A stretch of DNA of 64,000 nt from Azospirillum picis (lineage in GTDB: Bacteria > Pseudomonadota > Alphaproteobacteria > Azospirillales > Azospirillaceae): the NCBI RefSeq assembly GCF_017876115.1, contig NZ_JAGINO010000012.1:62001-126000 (forward strand). Direction: 5' to 3'. Of the stretch, positions 17,563-25,771 are shown in pieces (position 1 is the stretch's first letter; every line of letters begins with the position of its first letter). The notes beneath the pieces were generated by a model. The model did not search any database. It saw only the letters and a list, made by a program, of their open reading frames with translations, and was not told where the DNA came from. A program made the translations under genes and the position numbers.

Positions 17563-18547
17563 GGGACACCTCCTTGCCGCCCCGCGCCACCATCCCGCGG
17601 CCACGGCCGAGCAACCGCTCCAGCAGGCCCAGGATGCCGCCACGGGCGAAGGCGACGGCCAGCACCAGCACGCCGCCGAAGACGATCAGGTCGATGCCGG
17701 GGATGCGCCCGGCGAACTGCTTGGCCAGCTCTCCCAGCCCGTGGAGGGTCAGGGCTCCCACCACCGGGCCGAAGACGGTGCCGACGCCGCCGATGATCGG
17801 GGCGAGCAGAAGCTCGACCGAGATCCAGCTCCCGTAGGCGATGTTGGCGTCGATGTAGAGGAAATACTGGGCGTAGAGGCAGCCCGACAGCGCGGTCACC
17901 GCCCCGGACAGGGCGATCGCGCGCAGCTTGAGCTTCAGGGAGTCGACACCCAGCGCCTTGGCCGCGTCCTCGTTCTCGCGCACCGCGACGAGCTGCGCCC
18001 CGAAGCGCGAGCGCTGGATCCAGCGCGTCAGCAGCAGCACCGCGGCGACGAAGGCCAGCACCAGCCAGTAGAAGACGGCGCGGTCGTCGAACTGCAGGTT
18101 GGCCGGGCGCACATCCAGCTTGATCAGCAGGCCGGCGGCGCCCCCGGTGATCGGGGCGGCGTTGGCAAGGATGCGGAACACTTCGGCGAAAGCCAGCGTC
18201 ACCAGCGCGAAGTATGAGCCGCGCAGGCCCGAGCGGAAGCTGAGGAAGCCAATCGCCCAGCCCACCGCCGCCCCGGCCGCCGTCGCCAGGACCAGCCCGG
18301 CCCAGGCGTTGATGCCCCAGCGGAGCTGCAGGATCGCCGTCACATAGGCGCCGGTGCCGAAGAAGGCGGCATGGCCGAAGCTGAACTGGCCGCCGAAGCC
18401 GCCCAGGATGTTCCAACCCTGGGCTCCCAGCGCCACGATCAGCATGAAGACCAGGAAGTTCAGCACCGGGCTCGCCGTCACCACCAGCGGCAGCAGGGCC
18501 GCCAGGATGGCCAGGACGGCGATCGGGATCAGGTCGCGCGCGGTCAT
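17549..18547 (-). CDS. LIV-type ABC importer permease (LivM-like)
   Basis: A 332-aa inner-membrane protein with about eight to ten hydrophobic segments. GGQFSFGHAAFFGTGAY and the cytoplasmic RSRFGAQLVAVRENEDAAKALGV loop (the EAA-like contact for the ATPase) identify the LivM class. The ATG at 18547 overlaps the livH-like stop (4 bp). The cytosolic C-terminal tail is short and basic. It forms the channel with the LivH-like subunit. Confidence 0.93.
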   Translation of the reverse strand: MTARDLIPIAVLAILAALLPLVVTASPVLNFLVFMLIVALGAQGWNILGGFGGQFSFGHAAFFGTGAYVTAILQLRWGINAWAGLVLATAAGAAVGWAIGFLSFRSGLRGSYFALVTLAFAEVFRILANAAPITGGAAGLLIKLDVRPANLQFDDRAVFYWLVLAFVAAVLLLTRWIQRSRFGAQLVAVRENEDAAKALGVDSLKLKLRAIALSGAVTALSGCLYAQYFLYIDANIAYGSWISVELLLAPIIGGVGTVFGPVVGALTLHGLGELAKQFAGRIPGIDLIVFGGVLVLAVAFARGGILGLLERLLGRGRGMVARGGKEVSHAGR

Positions 18548-19416
18548 GCCTTCGCTCCGAACAGGCCGGTCGGCCGCACCAGCAGCACGGCGATGAAGAT
18601 CAGGAAGATGCCGATCTGCCCCAGGCTGTCGCCCAGGAACAGGCCGCACAGGCTCTCGACCACGCCGATGAACAGGCCGCCCAGCAGCGCGCCGGGGATC
18701 GACCCCATGCCGCCCAGCACGACCACGGTGAAGGCGACCAGGACGAAGGCGCCGCCGATGCGGGGATTGACGTAGAAGGTCGGCATCAGCAGCCCCGCCG
18801 CGACGGCAAGGCAGGCGCAGCCCAGGCCGAAGGTGACGGCGTAGATGTGCGGCACGTCGATGCCGACCAGGTTGGCCCCCAGCTTCTCCTTGGCGACGGC
18901 ACGGATCGCCTTGCCGGTGTCGGTGCGGTTCAGCACCAGCCACAGCAGCCCGGTCACAACCACCGCCCCCCCCAGCCCGATCAGCCGCGGATAGCTCAGC
19001 AGCAGCGGCCCCAGCGCCACCACCTGGAAGGAATAGTCGGTGTCGAGCGTGCGGGTGTCCGACTGGAACAGCGCGAGCAGCACGTTCTCCAGCACGATCG
19101 ACAGGCCGAGCGTCACCAGCAGGATGTTGCCGTCATCGCCATGGCTGGCCGGGCCGACGACGAAGCGCTGCAGGCCGTAGCCGAGCGCGAACATCAGCGG
19201 CACCAGCGGCAGGATGGCAAGATAGGGATCCATCCCGAGCCAGGCCCAGGCGATCCACACCGCGAACATCGCGCAGGTCAGCAGCGCGCCATGGGCGAAG
19301 TTGATGATGTGGAGCACGCCGTAGATCAGCGTCAGGCCAAGCGCGATCAGGGCATAGACCGCACCGGTCATCAGCCCGTTCAACGCCGCTTCCAGGATGA
19401 TCTGAGGTGAGTACAT
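18544..19416 (-). CDS. LIV-type ABC importer permease (LivH-like)
   Basis: A 290-aa membrane protein. ALNGLMTGAVYALIALGLTLIYGVLHIINFAHG is split across helices 1 and 2 and is characteristic of LivH, as are KAIRAVAKEKLGANLVGI for ATPase contact and LGGMGSIPGALLGG near the C terminus. Seven to eight hydrophobic stretches are visible. It is the first membrane gene after the binding-protein gene, separated by 113 bp, and overlaps livM by 4 bp. Confidence 0.93.
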   Translation of the reverse strand: MYSPQIILEAALNGLMTGAVYALIALGLTLIYGVLHIINFAHGALLTCAMFAVWIAWAWLGMDPYLAILPLVPLMFALGYGLQRFVVGPASHGDDGNILLVTLGLSIVLENVLLALFQSDTRTLDTDYSFQVVALGPLLLSYPRLIGLGGAVVVTGLLWLVLNRTDTGKAIRAVAKEKLGANLVGIDVPHIYAVTFGLGCACLAVAAGLLMPTFYVNPRIGGAFVLVAFTVVVLGGMGSIPGALLGGLFIGVVESLCGLFLGDSLGQIGIFLIFIAVLLVRPTGLFGAKA

Positions 19417-19529
19417 GGCTGTCCGTGCGTGGAAAACGGAAGCGCCCGGCCACTCCGCCGCATCCCCCCTTCCCTGGCATGGGCGGGCAGGAGCTCGGCG
19501 GCGGGGAGCCGCTGGCGCGGGAACGGCCC

Positions 19530-20774
19530 CTAGACCGCCGGGAAGTTGGGCTTGGCCTCGGCGAAGGACTCCGGGAAGATCGCCTTGATGTCGCTGCCCT
19601 GGATCTGGGTGTTGATCGGGGCGGCGCCCTCGTTCTGGCCGTTGACGAACTTCGTCGGGCCATAGGGCATGATGTGGCCGGCGAAGGTGGAGGCGTTCAG
19701 CGCCTCGATGATCTTCTTGCGGTCGGTCGAGGCCGCACGCTCGATGGCGTCGGCCAGCAGCAGGACGTTGGAGTAGTTCAGCGAGACGTTGTAGGCGAAG
19801 GACTTGCCCTGCCCTTCCACCGCCTTGCGCAGGGCCAGCGCCTTTGGATTGCGGGGATCGTGCCAGTGATTGCAGTCGATGACGTTCTGGGCCGCCTGCG
19901 GGAATTCCTTGACGAAGCGGCCGTTCGACGCCGCCCCGCCCAGGATCGCATAGACGCCCTTCGGCTTGATGCGCTGCTGCTGCATGGTGCGGGCGAGCAG
20001 CACGAACTCGCCGTAGTAGTTGGAGGGGATGACGAGGTCCGGATTCAGCGAGCGGATGCGCAGCGCCACGTTGGACATGTCGCGCGCCGGCGTCGGATGG
20101 GCGATCGTCTCCAGGATCTCGAAGCCGCGCTTGGGCAGTTCGGTCTGCAGCAGCTTGGCGAGGCCGGAGCCGAACAGGCCGTCCTCATGCACCAGGACGA
20201 CGGTCCTGGCCGGCTTGCCCGCCTGCTCGTTGATCGCGGTCAGGTTGTCGAGCGCCACCTGCGTGACCTTGCCGAAGCCCGGGCTGAAGCGGAAGGTGTT
20301 GGCGAGGCCGCGCGACATGATCTGGTCCGACACGCCGACATCCACCAGATAGGGGAGGTCGTAGCGTGCCGCCGCCTGCGAGGCGGCAAGGCAGATCGGG
20401 CTGGCGAAGCCGCCGACGATGGCCGAGACGCCGTCGGCCTGCATTCGCTCGACCTCCTGCGTGCCGGCTTCGGGCATCGAGCGGGCGTCGCCGAACACCA
20501 TCTCGATCTTGGCGCCTCCCAGCGCCTTGATGCCGCCGGCGGCATTGATTTCGTTGATCGCCATCTCCGCGCCCAGCCGGCCGAGGTCGCCGTCATAGGC
20601 GAGCGCACCGGTCACCGGCTGGAGGATGCCGATCTTGACGGCCGCGGTCTGCGCCCGCAGCACCGTCGGAGCGGCCATGGGCACCGTCGCGAAGACGGCC
20701 GCAGCGGCGCCCGCCTTCAGAACCGTACGCCGGGAAATGCCGGAAAGGGCGGCGTCCTGAACCGAACGTCCCAT
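19530..20774 (-). CDS. LIV-type ABC importer substrate-binding protein
   Basis: A 414-aa periplasmic binding protein of the Peripla_BP_6 (leucine-binding) class. The N terminus, SRRTVLKAGAAAAVFATVPMAAP, is a Tat-type signal, with cleavage near LRAQTA. The mature part begins VKIGILQPVTGALAYDG and keeps NEINAAGGIKALGG and VGGFASPICLAASQAA. The ligand pocket cannot be read by eye. A Tat signal on a LIV-type binding protein is common in alphaproteobacteria. It lies 5 bp after the GntR gene and 113 bp before livH, giving the standard regulator-binding protein-permease-ATPase order. Confidence 0.93.
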   Translation of the reverse strand: MGRSVQDAALSGISRRTVLKAGAAAAVFATVPMAAPTVLRAQTAAVKIGILQPVTGALAYDGDLGRLGAEMAINEINAAGGIKALGGAKIEMVFGDARSMPEAGTQEVERMQADGVSAIVGGFASPICLAASQAAARYDLPYLVDVGVSDQIMSRGLANTFRFSPGFGKVTQVALDNLTAINEQAGKPARTVVLVHEDGLFGSGLAKLLQTELPKRGFEILETIAHPTPARDMSNVALRIRSLNPDLVIPSNYYGEFVLLARTMQQQRIKPKGVYAILGGAASNGRFVKEFPQAAQNVIDCNHWHDPRNPKALALRKAVEGQGKSFAYNVSLNYSNVLLLADAIERAASTDRKKIIEALNASTFAGHIMPYGPTKFVNGQNEGAAPINTQIQGSDIKAIFPESFAEAKPNFPAV

Positions 20775-20779
20775 CACGC

Positions 20780-21634
20780 TCAACTCCTCTGTTTGATTGC
20801 CCGCGGGACGCGGGTGGGCTTTTCGCCCGATTTGACCTTCTCGGGCTTGGCCTTCTCGGGCGCGCGCGGCCAGCCCAGCGCCGGGCTCCAGCGCCGCTCG
20901 CCGTCGCCGCCGGTGCGCACGAGGTCCATGTGGAAGCTGTAGCGGTCGGGCCGGTACAGCGCATGCAGATGCTCGACGCCGCGCCCGGACGGCTCGTAGA
21001 CGATGCGGGTCAGCGTCAGCAGCGGGGAACCGATCTCCAGGTCGAGCGCCGCCGCCGCTTCCGGCCCGGCCAGCGTGGCGTTGATCGCCTGGGTCGCGCG
21101 TTCCGTCGTGACCCCCGACCGCTCGATCAATTCCAGCAGCGGCCGCGCCGCCAGTTCCGCCTCCGAATAGGTCAGGCCGAGCCATTCCGGCACATGGGTC
21201 GTCAGGTAGGAAAAGGGCTCCCCGTCGATCAGGCGCACGCGCACCGACCGCTGGACCCGCTCGCCCGGCTTCAGCCCAAGGCTTTCGGCGATCGCCTCGG
21301 ACGGCGCCCCGTAGCCGAAGGACAGCAGCTTCACGTCGGTGCTGCGCCCCATGTCGATCAGGTGCGACAGCACGTTGGACAGGTCGGCGACGATCGGGCG
21401 GACGCTGCGCGTGTCGTGGACGAAGGTCCCGGAACCGGCCTTGCGCTGCACCAGACCTTCCTTCTCCAGAAGGTCGAGCGCCCGGCGCACGGTGACCCGC
21501 GACACCGCATGCTCCGCCGCGAGCGCCGGCTCGCCCGGCAGCCGCGCGCCCGCCGGCATGTCGCCGGCGACGATGCGGTCGCGCAGCAGCAGGTAGATCC
21601 TGCGCGCCTTCAGGGGTTCGACCGCCGACTTCAC
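20780..21634 (-). CDS. GntR-family regulator, HutC subfamily (UTRA domain)
   Basis: A 284-aa regulator. The winged HTH spans about 10-75 (YLLLRDRIVAGDMPAGARLPGEPALAAEHAVSRVTVRRAL is split between helices) and a UTRA effector domain spans about 95-235, with RVRLIDGEPFSYLTTHVPE typical of HutC. A Lys/Arg-rich tail of about 40 residues follows, unusual for the family. Start is GTG with GGGGAGG nine bases upstream. It is the first gene of the 14-gene operon and probably represses it together with itself through the inverted repeats at 21665-21712. The inducer should be the imported compound or an intermediate. Confidence 0.92.
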   Translation of the reverse strand: MKSAVEPLKARRIYLLLRDRIVAGDMPAGARLPGEPALAAEHAVSRVTVRRALDLLEKEGLVQRKAGSGTFVHDTRSVRPIVADLSNVLSHLIDMGRSTDVKLLSFGYGAPSEAIAESLGLKPGERVQRSVRVRLIDGEPFSYLTTHVPEWLGLTYSEAELAARPLLELIERSGVTTERATQAINATLAGPEAAAALDLEIGSPLLTLTRIVYEPSGRGVEHLHALYRPDRYSFHMDLVRTGGDGERRWSPALGWPRAPEKAKPEKVKSGEKPTRVPRAIKQRS

Positions 21635-21664
21635 AGTGCCCCGCCTCCCCTCTCGCCGGAAATC

Positions 21665-21693
21665 GGTTCCTGTCCGTACACCAGACAGGAACC
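21665..21693. promoter_or_regulatory. Perfect 10-bp inverted repeat, GntR operator candidate 1
   Basis: GGTTCCTGTC (21665-21674) and GACAGGAACC (21684-21693) are perfect inverted arms with a 9-base centre. They lie 31 bp upstream of the GntR start, overlapping the transcription start region of the proposed promoter. Binding here would block initiation, as expected for an autorepressed HutC-type regulator. It could alternatively fold as a 5' leader hairpin in the transcript. Confidence 0.75.
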
Positions 21694-21712
21694 TGTATGA
21701 TCGATAATACAG
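21693..21712. promoter_or_regulatory. Inverted repeat CTGTAT-N8-ATACAG, GntR operator candidate 2
   Basis: CTGTAT (21693-21698) and ATACAG (21707-21712) are perfect arms around GATCGATA. HutC-type operators often contain GTAT/ATAC half-sites. The repeat fills the spacer between the proposed -35 and -10 elements and abuts the first operator candidate. Confidence 0.7.
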
Positions 21713-21722
21713 CTTTGGTCAA
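21694..21722 (-). promoter_or_regulatory. Proposed promoter of the 14-gene GntR operon
   Basis: On the minus strand TTGACC (21717-21722) is a near-consensus -35 element. After a 17-base spacer CATACA (21694-21699) stands at the -10 position; it matches TATAAT at only three positions, suiting a regulated promoter. Both inverted repeats overlap this core. Confidence 0.5.
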
Positions 21723-21765
21723 CAGTGACGTTGGGGACGCGGACGGTCAGCAGCCGAAGCAGAGG

Positions 21766-21778
21766 GCGGAAATTCCGC
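21766..21778. promoter_or_regulatory. Short palindrome in the GntR/SDR divergent spacer
   Basis: GCGGAA (21766-21771) and TTCCGC (21773-21778) form a perfect dyad around one base, 55 bp before the SDR start. It may be an operator for the SDR gene. Only symmetry and position support it. Confidence 0.3.
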
Positions 21779-21832
21779 AACCAATTCGCCCCCGTGCGGT
21801 TCTGTCGGTGACGCTCACCCACAGGTACACTC

Positions 21833-22777
21833 ATGGACGGGGTTCAGAACATGGCATCATCCCAGCAAGACGACGGCCGGGGCGCCGGCCAGGGCCCGGC
21901 GCTCCGCGACCCGCGCTCCAAATACCCGCGCCCGCCCTACAAGGGCCAGTCACAGCCCTGGCCCGGCATTGCCGGCCAGATGGATCCCCGCCCCGACCAT
22001 GGCGAGACCAGCTACCGTGGTTCCGGACGCCTGGCCGGGCGCAAGGCGCTGATCACCGGCGGCGATTCCGGCATGGGCCGCGCCGCGGCCATCGCCTATG
22101 CCCGCGAGGGCGCCGATGTCGCGATCAACTATTACCCGAGCGAGGAACCCGACGCCCGCGAGGTGGTCGAACTGATCGAGGCCGAGGGCCGCAAGGCCGT
22201 CGCCCTTCCCGGCGACCTGCGTGACGAGGCGTTCTGCCGCAAGCTGGTCGCCGACGCGATCGCCGGCCTCGGCGGCCTCGACATCGTGGTCTGCAACGCC
22301 GCCCGGCAGCAGGCGTGCGAGTCGATCCTCGACCTGAGCAGCGAGGAATTCGACGCGACGATGAAGACCAACATCTACGCGCCCTTCTGGATCATCAAGG
22401 CGGCGGTGCCGCACCTGCCGCCCGGCTCGTCGATCATCGGCACCACGTCGGAACAGGCCTACGACCCGACGCCGGAGCTTTACCACTATGCCCAGACCAA
22501 GGCGGCGACGATGAACTACGTCAAGTCGCTGGCCAAGCAGCTCGCCTCGCGCGGCATCCGCGTCAACGGCGTGGCGCCCGGTCCGATCTGGACGCCGCTT
22601 CAGGTCAGCGGCGGCGCCTCGCAGGAGAAGCTGAAGCAGTTCGGCAGCCAGACGCCACTCGGCCGGGCCGGCCAGCCAGCCGAACTCGCCGGCCTCTATG
22701 TCCAGCTCGCCGCCGACGACGGCAGCTTCGCCACCGGGCAGGTCTACGGCTCGGCCGGCGGCAGCGGCCAGCCCTGA
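21833..22777 (+). CDS. SDR-family oxidoreductase (YghA/glucose-ribitol-dehydrogenase-like)
   Basis: A 314-aa SDR with the roughly 50-residue N-terminal extension typical of the YghA group (DPRSKYPRPPYKGQSQPWPG, then DHGETSYRGSGRLAGRKALITGGDSGMGRA). The cofactor loop is TGGDSGMG, the structural motif CNAA, and the catalytic pair Tyr219 and Lys223 lies in YHYAQTKAA. The end, FATGQVYGSAGG, is also typical. Relatives reduce aldehydes with NADPH or are general-stress proteins. A second ATG at 21851 would shorten it by six residues; neither start has a strong Shine-Dalgarno. It is divergent from the GntR operon but not obviously part of it. Confidence 0.9.
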   Translation: MDGVQNMASSQQDDGRGAGQGPALRDPRSKYPRPPYKGQSQPWPGIAGQMDPRPDHGETSYRGSGRLAGRKALITGGDSGMGRAAAIAYAREGADVAINYYPSEEPDAREVVELIEAEGRKAVALPGDLRDEAFCRKLVADAIAGLGGLDIVVCNAARQQACESILDLSSEEFDATMKTNIYAPFWIIKAAVPHLPPGSSIIGTTSEQAYDPTPELYHYAQTKAATMNYVKSLAKQLASRGIRVNGVAPGPIWTPLQVSGGASQEKLKQFGSQTPLGRAGQPAELAGLYVQLAADDGSFATGQVYGSAGGSGQP

Positions 22778-22840
22778 GGGTCGCCGGGGACGGGCGCAGG
22801 GGCTTCGGCCCCCGCCTGCCCGCTCGCGACCGGGCCAGGC

Positions 22841-22888
22841 GTGATCTCGATCAAGGTGCCGTCTGTCCGGATGGGATAGACAGATCAC
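22841..22888. promoter_or_regulatory. Nested inverted repeats upstream of the DUF411 gene
   Basis: GTGATCT (22841-22847) pairs with AGATCAC (22882-22888), and inside them TCTGTC (22862-22867) pairs with GACAGA (22879-22884), so the two foldings compete at their right arms. The site lies between the SDR stop and the DUF411 start. It may be a terminator for the SDR gene or an operator/leader for the metal-related gene. Confidence 0.4.
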
Positions 22889-22941
22889 CGCGACGCAGCC
22901 ATCAGCCGTCCCGCGAAGGCCGCATGCACAAGGAGCCAGCG

Positions 22942-23421
22942 ATGCCCGTGAAATCCCGGAAACTCATCCTGTCGGCCGCCGCCGGCGCCCTCCTCGCCGG
23001 TGGCGCATGGCTCGGCGCCCTCGCCGTCGCCAGCAGCCCGGCCGCCGCCGGCACCGTCGTCGAGGTGTGGAAGGCGGTGACCTGCGAATGCTGCGCCGGA
23101 TGGGTGAAGCACATGACCGCGGCCGGCTTCACCGTGAAGGTTCACGAGGTCGAGGATGTCGGACCGGTCAAGGCGGCCAACGGCGTGCCCGACCAGCTCC
23201 AGTCCTGCCATACCGCCCTGGTCGACGGCTACGCGGTCGAAGGGCATGTCCCGGCCGCCGACGTGAAGCGCCTGCTGGCCGAGCGGCCGGCCGCCAAGGG
23301 CCTTTCGGTCCCCGGGATGCCCCAGGACGCGCCGGGCATGGACATGAAGACCGGCGAGCCCTATCAGACCGTCCTCTTCGGGGCGCCGGACGGCAAGCCG
23401 CGCGTCTTCGCCACGCACTGA
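22942..23421 (+). CDS. DUF411 domain protein, probable periplasmic metal-binding protein
   Basis: A 159-aa protein with a signal peptide or N-terminal anchor (LILSAAAGALLAGGAWLGALAVA, residues 8-30, read in two parts) followed by a DUF411 domain. Cys48, Cys50 and Cys51 in TCECCAGW, Cys89-His90 in SCHTALV and EGHVP are the conserved features, consistent with metal binding. DUF411 genes often sit near copper-resistance genes, but no cop genes are visible here. AGGAG six bases before the ATG at 22942 fixes the start; an upstream in-frame ATG is weaker. The C-terminal region carries Met residues (PGMPQDAPGMDMKTG) that could also bind copper. Confidence 0.88.
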   Translation: MPVKSRKLILSAAAGALLAGGAWLGALAVASSPAAAGTVVEVWKAVTCECCAGWVKHMTAAGFTVKVHEVEDVGPVKAANGVPDQLQSCHTALVDGYAVEGHVPAADVKRLLAERPAAKGLSVPGMPQDAPGMDMKTGEPYQTVLFGAPDGKPRVFATH

Positions 23422-23427
23422 CGGCGG

Positions 23428-24318
23428 TCAGCCCGCCGCCTCCCGCCGGTCCGCGAGCCGGCCGCGCAGATGCTCGGCCACCTGGCGGGCACGGGCCGGC
23501 AGCGGCCATTCGGCGCGGTGGATCAGCCACAGCGTATCGACCACCGGCGCCCCGCACTCCACCACCCGGATCGCCTCGGCCCTGGCGAACGCCTGGCGGG
23601 CGTAGCGGGGGATCACCGTGAAGCCGAGGCCGCGCGCCACCGGCTCCAGGATCAGCCCGATCTGGTTGCTGAAGCCATGATAGGGCAGGCTGCGGACGCC
23701 GGGGTTGCGGGGAAAGCGCCGGCCGAGCAGGCGCGCCGCCATGGCCTGACCGTCGGGATGGTCGATGTAGCCGATCCGCTCCAGGTCGCTCCAGTCATGG
23801 ACCTCCTCCCCGGCCGGAACCACCAGTTCCAGAGGCTCCTCGGTGAAGGGACCGGTGGCCAGACGGTGGTCGTCCGGCCGCGCGGTGGTGAGACCCAGCT
23901 CGAACCGGTTGCCGAGCACGGCCTCCAGCACCTCTCCATCGGGAGCGAAGCGGTGGCGGATGATCAGGCCGCGATGGGCCGCCTGGAAATCCAGCAGCAG
24001 CGGATAGAGCAGAAGCCCGACGCTGCCGGGGGTGATCAGCCCGACCTCGCCATGGTCGGTGTCGCAGCCGGCGATCCGCGTCTTCAGCCGTCGGTCGGCT
24101 CGCTCCAGTTCCCGCCCATAGTCCAGCAGCGCGGCACCCGCCGGAGTCAGCTCGACGCCCCGCGGATGGCGGATGAGCAGCGGCCCCAGCCGGTCCTCCA
24201 GATGGCGGACATGCTGGCTGACCGCCGCCTGCGTCAGCCCCAGCCGGCCCGCGGCGCGGGTGAAGCTGCCGACCTCCGCCAGCATGGTGAAGCTCTGCAC
24301 CCATTGCGGATTCAGCAT
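23428..24318 (-). CDS. LysR-family transcriptional regulator
   Basis: A 296-aa LysR regulator. HTH within 1-60 (FTMLAEVGSFTRAAGRLGLTQAAVSQHVRHLE), effector domain from about 90 (GEVGLITPGSVGLLLYPLLLDF). It resembles the group often found next to flavin oxidoreductases or RhtB-type exporters. It ends 6 bp from the convergent DUF411 gene and starts 153 bp from the divergent old-yellow-enzyme gene, its probable target. Confidence 0.92.
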   Translation of the reverse strand: MLNPQWVQSFTMLAEVGSFTRAAGRLGLTQAAVSQHVRHLEDRLGPLLIRHPRGVELTPAGAALLDYGRELERADRRLKTRIAGCDTDHGEVGLITPGSVGLLLYPLLLDFQAAHRGLIIRHRFAPDGEVLEAVLGNRFELGLTTARPDDHRLATGPFTEEPLELVVPAGEEVHDWSDLERIGYIDHPDGQAMAARLLGRRFPRNPGVRSLPYHGFSNQIGLILEPVARGLGFTVIPRYARQAFARAEAIRVVECGAPVVDTLWLIHRAEWPLPARARQVAEHLRGRLADRREAAG

Positions 24319-24320
24319 AA

Positions 24321-24347
24321 GGATCTTTTATCCGTCCAATAAGGGAT
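24321..24347. promoter_or_regulatory. Cluster of GGAT/ATCC half-sites in lysR-OYE spacer
   Basis: GGAT (24321-24324), ATCC (24330-24333) and GGGAT (24343-24347) are alternating half-sites in an AT-rich stretch beside the lysR start. They could be the LysR recognition and activation sites for the divergent flavoenzyme gene. The evidence is symmetry and location only. Confidence 0.3.
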
Positions 24348-24471
24348 GCTGCCTTCCACTTATAGCACACCGTTGCTACCTCTGTCAGGCTCCGCCCCAT
24401 CCCCCGGCGAACGGCAGCCGGCGGCAGACGCCCTGCCGCACCGTCATCCAGGAAACGAGACGAGAAATACG

Positions 24472-25587
24472 ATGTCCGCTTTGTTCACGCCCTTTACGCT
24501 GAAGGACGTCACGCTGCGCAACCGCATCGCGGTCCCGCCGATGTGCCAGTACAGCGCCGTCGACGGCGTCACCAACGACTGGCACCTCGCCCACTACAGC
24601 GGCCTCGCGCGCGGCGGTGCCGGGCTGGTGATCGTGGAGGCGACGGCGGTCTCGCCGGAAGGCCGCATCACCCCCGGCTGCACCGGCTTGTGGAACGACG
24701 CCCAGGCCGAGGGCATGGCGCGGATCGCCGCCGCCATCGCGGCGGCGGGCGCCGTGCCGGGCATCCAGATCGGCCATGCCGGCCGCAAGGCCAGCGCCAA
24801 CCGTCCCTGGGAGGGTGACGACCATATTCCCGACGGCGATCCGCGCGGTTGGGACACGCTGTCGCCGTCGGCCGTCGCGTTCGGCGCCACCCTGCCGAAG
24901 GTCCCGAAGGCGATGACGCAGGATGACATCGCCCGCATCCGGGCCGATTTCGTCGCCGCCGCGGTGCGCGCCCGTGACGCCGGCTTCAAATGGCTGGAAC
25001 TGCACTTCGCCCACGGCTATCTGGGCCAGAGCTTCTTCTCCGTGCATGCCAACACCCGCACCGACCAGTATGGCGGCGACCTTGCCGGCCGCAGCCGCTT
25101 CCTGCTGGAGACGCTGGCGGCGGTGCGCGCGGTGTGGCCGGAGCACCTGCCCCTGACCGCCCGCTTCGGCGTGATCGAATTCGACGGCCGCGACGAGGAG
25201 ACGCTGGCCGAGTCCATCGAGCTCGCCCGGAACTTCCGTGCCGGCGGTCTCGACATGCTCAGCGTCAGCATCGGCTTCTCCACCCCCGCCGCCCATATCC
25301 CCTGGGGGCCGGCCTTCCTGGCGCCGATCGCCGGCCGGGTGCGCCGCGAGGCCGAGTTGCCGGTCTCGTCGGCCTGGGGCATCGACGCGCCGAAGATCGC
25401 CGACCGCGCGGTCGCCGACGGCCAGCTCGACCTCGTGATGGTCGGCCGCGCGCACCTCGCCGACCCGCATTACCCGTACCGCGCAGCGCTGGCACTGGGC
25501 GAGCCGCGCCCATCCTGGGTCCTGCCGGCGCCCTATGCCCACTGGCTGGAACGCTACCGCGGGTTCGAGGGCGATACCGCCGCCTGA
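24472..25587 (+). CDS. NADH:flavin oxidoreductase, old yellow enzyme (YqjM-like)
   Basis: A 371-aa FMN barrel. Cys25 and Tyr27 in PPMCQYS are the marks of the thermophilic-like/YqjM class, where the Cys tunes the flavin. His178 and His181 in LHFAHGYL bind the substrate carbonyl, Tyr183 follows, and NTRTDQYGG is the conserved barrel motif. The enzyme should reduce activated alkenes (enones, maleimides, nitroesters) with NAD(P)H in the cytosol. The ATG is chosen to give MSALFTPFTLKDVTLRNRI. A divergent LysR gene is upstream, and a strong hairpin follows the stop, so it is probably monocistronic. Confidence 0.93.
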   Translation: MSALFTPFTLKDVTLRNRIAVPPMCQYSAVDGVTNDWHLAHYSGLARGGAGLVIVEATAVSPEGRITPGCTGLWNDAQAEGMARIAAAIAAAGAVPGIQIGHAGRKASANRPWEGDDHIPDGDPRGWDTLSPSAVAFGATLPKVPKAMTQDDIARIRADFVAAAVRARDAGFKWLELHFAHGYLGQSFFSVHANTRTDQYGGDLAGRSRFLLETLAAVRAVWPEHLPLTARFGVIEFDGRDEETLAESIELARNFRAGGLDMLSVSIGFSTPAAHIPWGPAFLAPIAGRVRREAELPVSSAWGIDAPKIADRAVADGQLDLVMVGRAHLADPHYPYRAALALGEPRPSWVLPAPYAHWLERYRGFEGDTAA

Positions 25588-25596
25588 TCCGGCCTG

Positions 25597-25616
25597 GAGC
25601 CCGGATCACCGGGCTC
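25597..25616 (+). terminator. Hairpin terminator of the old-yellow-enzyme gene
   Basis: GAGCCCGG (25597-25604) pairs perfectly with CCGGGCTC (25609-25616) across the tetraloop ATCA, 10 bp after the stop codon. It is followed by TTCAG rather than a clean U-tract, as is common in GC-rich proteobacteria. Confidence 0.75.
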
Positions 25617-25698
25617 TTCAGCCGCGGTCCGGGTGATGCGTCTCGATCCGAGTGGCTGGAAGCCCATACGCCTGGAAATTCGATCACCGCAGCCGAAT

Positions 25699-25710
25699 AC
25701 TCCCGGGAGT
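25699..25710. promoter_or_regulatory. 12-bp perfect palindrome upstream of a small gene
   Basis: ACTCCCGGGAGT is self-complementary over 12 bp and lies 61 bp before the small ORF start. It could be an operator near the promoter of that gene; nothing else supports it. Confidence 0.3.
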
Positions 25711-25771
25711 TGCCGGGCGGATGTGCCGGCTTCCGCGTTATCATCGTGGCGCATCACTGGAGGAATACGGC

